A stretch of 64,000 bases of DNA from Rhynchospora pubera (lineage: Eukaryota > Streptophyta > Magnoliopsida > Poales > Cyperaceae), in the NCBI GenBank assembly GCA_028095005.1, contig JAMFTS010000054.1, forward strand, positions 62,001 to 126,000. The letters run 5' to 3'. Of this stretch, positions 22,615-30,868 are shown one piece after another (the first letter of the stretch is position 1; every line of letters starts with the position of its first letter). The notes under the pieces were generated by a model, which saw only the letters and a program-made list of their open reading frames with translations, was not told where the DNA came from and did not search any database. A program made the translations under genes and the position numbers.

Positions 22615-22808
22615 AGATGTGCGCTGGTAAGCAATTCATTGCTAAATTACCTGCTTAAAAGTAATATAAGTTCAAATTTCATGCAAAGTATAATGATAGC
22701 CTTCGTGTGTTTATAAGGGTCTTTGCTACTATTGTAACCTTTTATAATTTTTTCTTATTTAATGAAATTTTGCTAGTTGGCTATCGCCAATCGGCCCTCA
22801 AAAAAAAG
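22615..22808 (+). mobile_element. Candidate SINE
   Basis: A tRNA-like start (TGGTAAGCAATT as weak A-box; GTTCAAATTTC as weak B-box ~45 bases later), a body of ~190 bp and a terminal A-run (22800-22808). I could not find a clear TSD. Confidence 0.4.
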
Positions 22809-22972
22809 ATTAAGAGAATCAAACCACAAAATTAAGATACATTCATTTGGACCTAAATTTCTTCCCTGCAGCATTTACTTATCCCGGCCCAATACTTAGC
22901 AAGGAATGACACCTTGTGAATATTCAAACCGTTCGTTTCTCATCCAACGGTTGACATTACCCGTTAAGACCT

Positions 22973-23576
22973 GGGAATTTCTATCGGCAACAGATTTTTT
23001 GCTGCTTGCAACATAATTTTTTTCTAATGTAATGACTAAATTGCCCTTTCTATTAACCATCCTTCCTATCTTCTAAATAATTTGAAATTTACAATAACTG
23101 TATTCTTCTTTCTATCTCATTCCGGATACAACAATATCTATGCCAATATTTTTTTTTTGTTAATAGTACAGTGTTGTTTGTTGTTGTTTTGATCGGTATT
23201 TTATTTTCATTTGGATTATTTTAGACCACATGAGTGTTTAATTACAAAACTAACAAGTATAGTTACTACTTACTACAACTTGAAACAAAATCAATCTTTC
23301 ATAAAAAGAAATCACATATTCGTGGACAAATTTAATTTATGGTGGCTTGTGCAAATATCATTACGGATACTGAATTTTCATTTTAGTATATAGTATATAC
23401 TAATAGATGATCCAAAATTGAATGTATACGGCCAATGTTCCTGATTTTGCAAACCGAAAAAAGAATATTATAAATGAATTGCAAAGTTTGGTTGATACAA
23501 AGGGCAATTTAGTCATTAGAAAAAAAAAATTATGTTGCAAGCAGCAAAAAAAAAACTGTTGCCGATAGCAATTCCC
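22973..23576. mobile_element. MULE-type MITE with 10-bp TSD
   Basis: A 604-bp element with ~85-bp inverted ends that share CTATCGGCAACAG, TGCTGCTTGCAACATAA and TGACTAAATTGCCCTTT. It is flanked by the perfect duplication GTTAAGACCT (22963-22972 and 23577-23586). The copia element inserted 29 bases beyond its right end. Confidence 0.9.
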
Positions 23577-23605
23577 GTTAAGACCTCAATTACTATAGTC
23601 AACAG

Positions 23606-23969
23606 TGTGGAGAAAATTGGGTGTTTGGCTCGGTCCGAGTTGGGCCAAACTCGGACCGAGTTGAACCACATCCCTTTGGCTCGGTCCGAGTTGGCCAGAA
23701 CTCGGTCCGAGTTGGACCGTCTGACTTTCCTTTTTATGATTTATGCATATATGGAAATGTAATAAAAAGAAATATTAACCTACCTATTATAAAGGAGGCG
23801 CCTCCCTCTTCCTTTCTGACCTATCTTCTTCCCCAATTCTCCCTTGTACTCCATTATTATTGAAAAGAAATAAAAAAGTGATGGTGTGTGTGCGTGTGGA
23901 TGTAGGTACGATTTCGTACTTAACCACGTTAAATATTGTGTCTTTCTGTGATTGTTCTTTAAGTTTACA
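23606..23969 (+). repeat. 5' LTR of the copia element
   Basis: Contains four copies of CTCGGTCCGAG or its inverted form (23629-23711), a TATA-like TATTATAAAG at ~23785-23794, and an AATAAA-like region near 23868 that may serve polyadenylation in the 3' LTR. Confidence 0.95.
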
Positions 23970-23981
23970 TGGTATCAGAGC
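23970..23981 (+). promoter_or_regulatory. Primer-binding site (initiator tRNA-Met)
   Basis: TGGTATCAGAGC directly follows the 5' LTR. This is the standard complement of the initiator tRNA-Met 3' end used by plant copia elements. Confidence 0.93.
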
Positions 23982-24122
23982 AGTAGATCTTGACTACTGT
24001 GTGTTTTTTTATCCCTGTGCGAGTTACTGCACAGTTGCTACTTCGTCTCTGTGCGAATTACTGCACAGATCTTACCGAAACCTCAACCAGAACCTTTAAT
24101 ACCCCCCACCACGATTTAAACC

Positions 24123-27100
24123 ATGAGTAACCCTAATGATTCAATCCCTAAAACCCCTATCCCTGATCCTAATCCACTAGATCCGATGACCCTTATTCAA
24201 AGCTTGAATAACACCTTGTCCCAATTGCTTACACAACCGAGACCTCCATCAAACACTCAAAGCCAAGAGGGGTTCACCTCCGCGATGTCAATCAAGTTAG
24301 ATGGGTCAAACTTCTACCTCTGGTCGCAGATGCTGCAGATGAAACTCAATGGGCGAGATAGATTGGGTCACCTTGATGGGTCAACTCGGCCAAAGCCGTC
24401 AGACGAGGAAGCTTATAAACGATGGTCGGTGATGGATTCTCAGGTGAAAGATTTCATGATTAACTCTATGGACTCATCACTAATAGGTACCTTCTTACCT
24501 TACTCTACTGCACAAGAGGTATGGAATGCAGTCAACACCTCTTACTTTGATGGTAGTGATTTGTCTCAAATTCTGGATCTCAAAAGGAAAATTAGTAAAG
24601 TCAAACAAAATGGTGAATTGGTCCAGAATTTTTACAGTACTTTACAAGGGTTATGGAAGGAATTAGACACTCGTAGACCTAATCCTATGGAATGCCATCA
24701 TGATATTGAAAAATACCAGAAATTGGTTCAAGAAGATAGGGTACTGACTTTTTTAGATGGTTTAGATGATAAATTGGATCTGATTAGGGCTAGTGTTCTC
24801 CAAATTAATCCCCTCCCTACCGTAGAAGAGGCATTTGCCTTGGTAAGGAAGGAGGAAAGGCGACAAATGGTCATGTTGAATGGGGGTGAAGTTGGGGACA
24901 GTTCCTTGGCCATGGTAGCAAAAACTCAAACCTTGAACCTCCAGAAGTCTACCTATCCTCCAAAACCAAACAACAAAAAACCCGTACCACCTGGCGGGTG
25001 TACCCATTGTAAAAACCCAAAACACTCTGTGGAGCAGTGTTTCAAATTGATTGGTTATCCAGACTGGTGGGAAGAGAATAAGAAAAAAAGGCAAGGGAAG
25101 GCACACATGACAGAAGCCCAGGCCACAGAAGTAAAGACCCTACCAGCTGCAAATTTTGCTAGTTTAAGTTCTGGAACACTGTCTATTTTGCCCTCTGTCG
25201 AGAGGAATGAAGGTAAAGTTTTTTCATTAAACACTTCTAGTACTGACTGTTCTTGGATTATTGATTCAGGAGCAACTGATCACATGACCTACAACAGGGA
25301 AGACTTGGTAAGAACATCTGTTCCAAGAAGAAATGAGATTGTTAATGCAAATGGAGAAGTTTATCCAGTCACAGGGGCTGGAGAAGTTCAATTTTCCTCA
25401 TCCTTAACTCTTTCAAATACACTCTTGGTTCCCTCTCTTTCATCCAAACTCTTGTCTGTAGGACAGTTATGTGAAGACCTAAATTGTGTAGTACTCATGT
25501 ATCCTGGATTTTGTCTTTTTCAGGACCTCTTGACGAAGGAAATTCTTGGTCGTGGTACTAGAAGAGGAGGACTGTATCATTTAGAAGACTTGGCTGCTGG
25601 ACAGGCCCATTTATCTGCTGGTTTACACTCAAGTAGGAAGTCTTCTATTTGGATATGGCACAGGCGATTGGGTCATCCATCTTTTGGGTACCTAAGAAAA
25701 CTTTATCCTAGTTTGTTTTCTGGTTTTGAGAATGAGATATTTGATTGTGATGTGTGTATCAAATCTAAGAGCCATCGAGCTCACTTTGGAAAAATTTTGG
25801 ATGATGATAATAATAATAGAGTTCCTTTTGATTTGATTCACTCTGATGTTTGGGGACCTTCCCCGGTTGACTCTCTAGTAGGAAATAGATGGTTTGTCTT
25901 ATTTGTTGATGATAGTACTAGAATGACTTGGGTTAATGTGGTAAAACAGAAAACTGATGTGCCACTTGCCATTACTTCCTTCATTACCATGGTGAAAAAT
26001 CAGTTTGATAAGAATGTCAAGGTGTTTAGGAGTGATAATGGTAGGGAATTTGTCAACAAAACACTAGGAGAGTTCTTTAAAACCAATGGGATTATACATG
26101 AAACTAGCTGTGTAGGTACACCTCAACAGAATGGTAGGGCAGAGCGTAAGAATAGGCAAATTCTAGAAATGACTAGAGCAATGATGCTAGAAAATAATGT
26201 TCCTCCTTCTTATTGGGATCATGCCGTTACCTCATCGGTGTATTTGATTAATAGATTACCTTCTGCTGCTCTTAAATTTCAAACACCATTGCAAAAACTC
26301 TCAGCCTACCATGTGATTCCTTCAGTACTCAATATCCCACCCAAAGTGTTTGGCTGCGTAGCCTATGTCCACATACAAAAACATCTGCGCTCAAAACTTG
26401 ATCCGTGTGCTGAAAAATGTGTGTTCATAGGTTATGGTCAACATCAAAAGGGCTATAGGTGCATGAATCCATCCTCTAGAAAAGTCTATACCACCATGGA
26501 TGTGACATTTATTGAAAATGAAGGGTATTTCTGTAAAAACCAGACTCATTCTCAGGGGGAGAGTGTGATAGACAATGAACTCTGGTTCGATGCAGTAAGA
26601 AATGATGTTTTTGGGTCGAAATCTGAGATTTTCCAAAATGACCCTGTTCAACTCGGTCCGAGTTTGAGCCAACTCGGTCCGAGTTCAACCCATCTCGGTC
26701 CGAGTTTAGATCATCTCGGTCCGAGTTCGACCCATCTCGGTCCGAGTTCGACTCATCTCGGTCCGAGTTCAACTGAATGTGAGCATTTGAATCTAGAAAT
26801 GGACCCACTGGTTAACTTGGGTCCATCTGAAGAAAGTTTGGAAAGTGAAGATGAAGAAATGATACAGTCTCCTACTTCACCACATGATCAATTTCCTGAG
26901 TCAGAGGTAAGTATTTCTGAACCTGTTACTACTAATCATGGTTATCAGTTACCTTTCAGAATCAACAGAGGCAGGCCACCTAAAAGATACAGACCAGAGG
27001 AGAGTGGTGAAGGCAGGTATGCAATGGCAAATTTCATGACTATGTCTCACATGCCAGAATCTGTGAAGGAATTTGACAGAACTCTTGCATCAGTTCACAT

Positions 27101-28637
27101 TCCAAACAACCTGAATGAAGCCCTTGCTGATAAAAAATGGGTAGATGCAATGAAGACAGAAATGGATGCTCTTGAGGAGAATAATACTTGGGAATTGGTG
27201 GACAGACCGAGAGATAGAAAAACAGTAGGTTGTAGGTGGATATTTACAGTAAAATATGGTCCCACTGGAGCAATTGATAGGTATAAAGCTAGGCTGGTTG
27301 CAAAAGGCTACTCTCAGACATATGGAGTAGATTATCAGAAGACATTTTCACCAGTAGCCAAACTCAATACAGTCAGAATACTTTTGTCCATTGCAGCAAA
27401 TCAGAACTGGCCATTACATCAATTCGATGTGAAGAATGCATTTCTTCATGGTGACATAGATGAGGAGATTTATATGGATATTCCACCAGGATATACTCAC
27501 TCAAGTAACCGTTCACTTGTATGCAGATTGAAGAAGGCACTATATGGTTTGAAACAATCCCCAAGAGCTTGGTTTGGTAGATTTTGCAGTGCCATGAAAG
27601 GATATGGATATACCCAAAGTGATGCAGATCATACCTTGTTCTTTTGTAAGAATAAGGAAAAAATTGTGATTTTAATTATATATGTTGATGACATGATAAT
27701 CACAGGAAATGATGCTGAAGGAATTCAAGGCCTTGAGAAGAAACTTTCCCAAGAATTTGAAATGAAGAATCTGGGAGGATTGAAGTATTTTCTAGGAATT
27801 GAAGTTACACGCAGCAATGAAGGTATATCTTTATCTCAGAGAAAGTATGTACTGGACTTACTAGCTGAAACAGGTATGTTGGATTGCAAACCTGTGGACA
27901 CACCAACCAAACAGAACAACAAGCTAGGAATTTTCCCTGATCAGGTACCAACCAATAAGGAACAATATCAAAGATTGGTAGGAAGACTTATCTACTTGTC
28001 ACACACTCGACCTGATATTGCCTATGCCGTGTCTGTGGTAAGTCAGTTTATGCATAATCCCAGTGAACACCACATGGAGGCTGTTATGTGGATTCTAAGA
28101 TATCTCAAGGGATCTCCAGGACGAGGTATTTTTTTCAAAAGAAATGGACATCTTCAAGTTCATGGATATACAGACTCTGACTGGGCAGGAGATGTAACTG
28201 ATAGAAAGTCTACATCTGGATACTTCACTTTTGTTGGTGGCAATTTGGTTACTTGGAGAAGTAAGAAGCAGAAGGTAGTTGCATTGTCAAGTGCTGAAGC
28301 TGAGTTTAGAGGAATTGCTAAGGGACTGCAAGAGTTATTGTGGATTAAAAGGGTACTCAAGGATCTTGGCTTCTATGAATGTGAAGAAATGAAACTGTTT
28401 TGTGATAACAAGGCTGCCATTGCTATATCACAGAATCCGGTGCAGCATGATAGGACCAAGCACATTGAAGTAGATCGACATTTTATCCGACAGAACATTG
28501 AAGAAGGAGTAATTAGCATTCCTCATGTAAGAACGGAAGAGCAACTTGCAGACATACTAACCAAAGGTGTGTCTAGTACTAATTTTCATGAAGCAATTGA
28601 CAAGTTGGGCATGCGAAATATCTACCTGCCAACTTGA
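24123..28637 (+). CDS. Copia Gag-Pol polyprotein (1504 aa, intact)
   Basis: One frame encoding the whole retrotransposition machinery. Gag is at ~50-290 (KLDGSNFYLWSQML), with a CCHC knuckle at ~292-305 (CTHCKNPKHSVEQC). The aspartic protease has DSGATDH at ~380. The GAG-pre-integrase zinc region is at ~506-560 (HRRLGHPS, CDVCIKSK). The integrase triad is D in HSDVWG (~570), D in SDNGREF (~637) and E in GRAERKNR (~673), with exactly 35 residues between the last two. Reverse transcriptase spans ~1050-1220 with FDVKNAFLHG and YVDDM. RNase H is at ~1346-1473 (DSDWAGD, SSAEAEF, DNKAA). Between integrase and RT (~843-882) lies a seven-residue repeat, LGPSxxx, six times, made from the same DNA motif as the LTRs. 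No stop or frameshift is present. The start is the first ATG after the primer-binding site in this frame. Confidence 0.96.
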   Translation: MSNPNDSIPKTPIPDPNPLDPMTLIQSLNNTLSQLLTQPRPPSNTQSQEGFTSAMSIKLDGSNFYLWSQMLQMKLNGRDRLGHLDGSTRPKPSDEEAYKRWSVMDSQVKDFMINSMDSSLIGTFLPYSTAQEVWNAVNTSYFDGSDLSQILDLKRKISKVKQNGELVQNFYSTLQGLWKELDTRRPNPMECHHDIEKYQKLVQEDRVLTFLDGLDDKLDLIRASVLQINPLPTVEEAFALVRKEERRQMVMLNGGEVGDSSLAMVAKTQTLNLQKSTYPPKPNNKKPVPPGGCTHCKNPKHSVEQCFKLIGYPDWWEENKKKRQGKAHMTEAQATEVKTLPAANFASLSSGTLSILPSVERNEGKVFSLNTSSTDCSWIIDSGATDHMTYNREDLVRTSVPRRNEIVNANGEVYPVTGAGEVQFSSSLTLSNTLLVPSLSSKLLSVGQLCEDLNCVVLMYPGFCLFQDLLTKEILGRGTRRGGLYHLEDLAAGQAHLSAGLHSSRKSSIWIWHRRLGHPSFGYLRKLYPSLFSGFENEIFDCDVCIKSKSHRAHFGKILDDDNNNRVPFDLIHSDVWGPSPVDSLVGNRWFVLFVDDSTRMTWVNVVKQKTDVPLAITSFITMVKNQFDKNVKVFRSDNGREFVNKTLGEFFKTNGIIHETSCVGTPQQNGRAERKNRQILEMTRAMMLENNVPPSYWDHAVTSSVYLINRLPSAALKFQTPLQKLSAYHVIPSVLNIPPKVFGCVAYVHIQKHLRSKLDPCAEKCVFIGYGQHQKGYRCMNPSSRKVYTTMDVTFIENEGYFCKNQTHSQGESVIDNELWFDAVRNDVFGSKSEIFQNDPVQLGPSLSQLGPSSTHLGPSLDHLGPSSTHLGPSSTHLGPSSTECEHLNLEMDPLVNLGPSEESLESEDEEMIQSPTSPHDQFPESEVSISEPVTTNHGYQLPFRINRGRPPKRYRPEESGEGRYAMANFMTMSHMPESVKEFDRTLASVHIPNNLNEALADKKWVDAMKTEMDALEENNTWELVDRPRDRKTVGCRWIFTVKYGPTGAIDRYKARLVAKGYSQTYGVDYQKTFSPVAKLNTVRILLSIAANQNWPLHQFDVKNAFLHGDIDEEIYMDIPPGYTHSSNRSLVCRLKKALYGLKQSPRAWFGRFCSAMKGYGYTQSDADHTLFFCKNKEKIVILIIYVDDMIITGNDAEGIQGLEKKLSQEFEMKNLGGLKYFLGIEVTRSNEGISLSQRKYVLDLLAETGMLDCKPVDTPTKQNNKLGIFPDQVPTNKEQYQRLVGRLIYLSHTRPDIAYAVSVVSQFMHNPSEHHMEAVMWILRYLKGSPGRGIFFKRNGHLQVHGYTDSDWAGDVTDRKSTSGYFTFVGGNLVTWRSKKQKVVALSSAEAEFRGIAKGLQELLWIKRVLKDLGFYECEEMKLFCDNKAAIAISQNPVQHDRTKHIEVDRHFIRQNIEEGVISIPHVRTEEQLADILTKGVSSTNFHEAIDKLGMRNIYLPT
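26652..26766 (+). repeat. Six-copy 21-bp tandem repeat inside the copia ORF
   Basis: CTCGGTCCGAG begins at 26652, 26673, 26694, 26715, 26736 and 26757, exactly every 21 bases. Each unit encodes LGPS plus three variable residues. The same 11-mer occurs in the LTRs. Confidence 0.95.
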
Positions 28638-28644
28638 GGGGGAG
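28636..28644 (+). promoter_or_regulatory. Polypurine tract
   Basis: GAGGGGGAG immediately before the 3' LTR, which primes plus-strand DNA synthesis in LTR elements. Confidence 0.85.
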
Positions 28645-29007
28645 TGTGGAGAAAATTGGGTGTTTGGCTCGGTCCGAGTTGGGCCAAACTCGGACCGAGT
28701 TGAACCACATCCCTTTGGCTCGGTCCGAGTTGGCCAGAACTCGGTCCGAGTTGGACCGTCTGACTTTCCTTTTTATGATTTATGCATATATGGAAATGTA
28801 ATAAAAAGAAATATTAACATACCTATTATAAAGGAGGCGCCTCCCTCTTCCTTTCTGACCTATCTTCTTCCCCAATTCTCCCTTGTACTCCATTATTATT
28901 GAAAAGAAATAAAAAAGTGATGGTGTGTGTGCGTGTGGATGTAGGTACGATTTCGTACTGAACCACGTTAAATATTGTGTCTTTCTGTGATTGTTCTTAA
29001 GTTTACA
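28645..29007 (+). repeat. 3' LTR of the copia element
   Basis: Differs from the 5' LTR by A for C near 28818, G for T near 28960 and one missing T near 28998. Confidence 0.95.
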
Positions 29008-29012
29008 AACAG

Positions 29013-29220
29013 AAACGTCCGACTAAATACGGCCGGTTACGATCTTCCAATATCTCCAATTGTGTCGGTGCAACAAAGCAAGCACAGCTTTCTCTTCCCA
29101 GCACAAGATTGTCCCATGGGAATTTATTCGACCTTCGCCTGTATCTGGTCAAGGCCCTTGTCTATGCTAAAGTTGCAAATTGGGTTGTTTTGTCAAAAAT
29201 AAAGCTAGAGTAAAGTCATT
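29013..29220 (+). pseudogene. Broken copy of the 5' end of the PPR gene
   Basis: Degenerate but collinear with 30505-30930: the pre-leader CGTCCGACTAAATACGG matches CGTTCGATCAAATACGA, then CTCCAATTGTGTCGGTGCAA, then AGCACAAGATTGTCCCATGG, then TCTATGCTAAAGTTGCAA, which matches the PPR start codon region. Relative to the intact gene it lacks the CT repeat and about 30 bases just before the start. Its leader ATG now reads in frame into MLKLQIGLFCQK, the counterpart of the PPR N-terminus, and then stops. The duplication's left part was displaced by the copia insertion (23577-23605 continues it). Confidence 0.75.
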
Positions 29221-29378
29221 TTCTGTTGGATTTGCTTTAATAGAAAAGGAACTTGTCTATCAACACACGTATGCAACGCTAATTTCGTGGTACTAGTCTC
29301 CTGAATACCAACTCTTTAAATAGAAGAGCCAAAGAAGAGGAAAATTCTAAATTTGGCCTTCAAACATTACCATGACTA

Positions 29379-30042
29379 ATGATAAGGGTATTTGTGAATT
29401 GTGAAACTATAAATGATTTCTGGCCAGGTTTTAATTTGTTTAATGATAAGGGTATCTTCCTTAATTTTAGTTCTCTCAATACAATTTGGATTAGTAGTAA
29501 TAAACTGAACTCCAAAGATAAGGATTTTGCAAAAACTATGGTTGCTGCAATTTGTTGGAGTCAGTTGAATGAGAGAAATAACAGAGTTTTTAATGACTCA
29601 AAAGGAAAATCATATCTCAGTATTATGCTTAATGCTCTACATTTGTTTCATTTGTGGACAGGTACCACTGGTATGGAAAGAAGTTACAAGAGTCTGACTA
29701 AATTGCAAGCTGCTGCTAGAAACAAAAATGCTAGTACAAGTGAGGGCCATGTCATAGATGGAACTTCCTTAGTTAACTAGTATTTCGGCTGATAGGGCTT
29801 TATTACTGTGTTTGACTTGTTTTCTTTTGGTAACTTATGTTTGTTTGTTGTTGGGCTATCTTGGTTAGAACTTAGAAGATACCCATTGTCTGAACTTTGT
29901 TTTATTGTTATACTTTAGATGTGAGATTGGTTTTCTGCACGAGCATAAAATATTCTCTTTGGTAGTTCTCTTGTATGTCAACTTCCTTGCTTAATGAAAA
30001 GGTTGTGATCCTGCTTGGGTCGTTTTTATTTTAAAAAAAAAA
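29379..30042 (+). mobile_element. 5'-truncated LINE with 13-bp TSD
   Basis: The 5' part encodes the end of an L1-type ORF2, with the characteristic stretch AAICWSQLNERNNRVFND after the zinc-ribbon (frame 29379-29780). A 3' UTR and an A-tail (30031-30042) follow. It is flanked by the perfect duplication ATTACCATGACTA (29366-29378 and 30043-30055). It lies downstream of the broken PPR 5' copy. Confidence 0.9.
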
Positions 30043-30055
30043 ATTACCATGACTA

Positions 30056-30504
30056 GCTATCATAATTAGACACCACATCTATTACACAAATATGTCCAAA
30101 TATTATCTTGACACCCACGTTTTTATTTCTGGTAATTATTATGTAATGTAATACCTTGTGATAAGTAATATCAGCCCATAAATGCTCGATTGTTACTTTT
30201 TTCGGTGCAAGACTAGATGGATCATCTTGACCTGAACCGACCCATCAAGAATGAGATTCAAACTTGATCAAGAATGGATCTTTAGCCCATAAATAATCTA
30301 ACAATCTCCCACTTAGATTATATGCTTAGTGTTATGAGCCATCAGCCATCTGTTAAATATTTATAGACCTATCAATATGATATTATCCATACGACATTCA
30401 TTAACCGTTGAGAATAAATCGGACGGCTTAGGTCGAAAAACGTTCACTGGTCAGAGAATCTCGTTCCATATGTTGAGACGCTTGGTTGTTTACAATTCTC
30501 AAAG
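30056..30504. other. Upstream of the PPR gene; MITE remnant
   Basis: No gene. Positions 30397-30460 (AACCGTTGAGA, AAATCGGACGGCT, GGTCGAAA) match the right arm of the MITE at 15135-15334. That fragment stands just upstream of the stretch duplicated at 29013. Confidence 0.6.
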
Positions 30505-30568
30505 CACGAACGTTCGATCAAATACGAACGGTCAGGATATTTCTCTAATCTCCAACTGTGTCGTTGCA

Positions 30569-30726
30569 ATGGAGCAGGCACCTTACCCTTAAACCCTTTC
30601 TTCCTTCCTTCTCCTCGGCCGCTGCCTCCGTCCCTCCATTTTCAACCCAAAAATTGCTCTCCGACCCTTCTCTACAGTCCTTATTTTTCTCTTATTCGAT
30701 TCGAAGAAATAATTTTATACCAGTTA

Positions 30727-30758
<32 letters not shown>

Positions 30759-30868
30759 CCTCTTTCCAGTACAAGATTGTTCCATGAGGGTTTATTCCAC
30801 CATTGCCTCTTTCCAGTACAACCCTTTCTCTGCGTTCGCTCCGAAATAAAATCGAGGCCCCTTAATCT
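30569..30868 (+). promoter_or_regulatory. Probable PPR 5' leader with two short upstream ORFs and a CT repeat
   Basis: ATG at 30569 opens a 7-residue frame (MEQAPYP) and ATG at 30784 a 21-residue frame that ends at 30849, only ~20 bases before the PPR start. A (CT)n run fills 30726-30753. If transcription starts upstream of 30569 both uORFs could lower translation; the transcript start is not known. Confidence 0.4.

Larger units (their letters stand above)
23606..29007 (+). mobile_element. Full-length Ty1/copia LTR retrotransposon, very young
   Basis: 5402 bp, bounded by LTRs 23606-23969 and 28645-29007 that begin TGTGG and end TTTACA. It is flanked by the perfect 5-bp duplication AACAG (23601-23605 and 29008-29012). 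The two LTRs differ by about two substitutions and one single-base indel over ~363 bp, so insertion was recent. It has a primer-binding site, a polypurine tract and one uninterrupted polyprotein frame, so nothing visible prevents autonomy. Confidence 0.97.

Noticed and set aside
26391..26808. Antisense frames with an NSDRD repeat
   Set aside because: Shadow of the 21-bp repeat and the copia polyprotein on the other strand.
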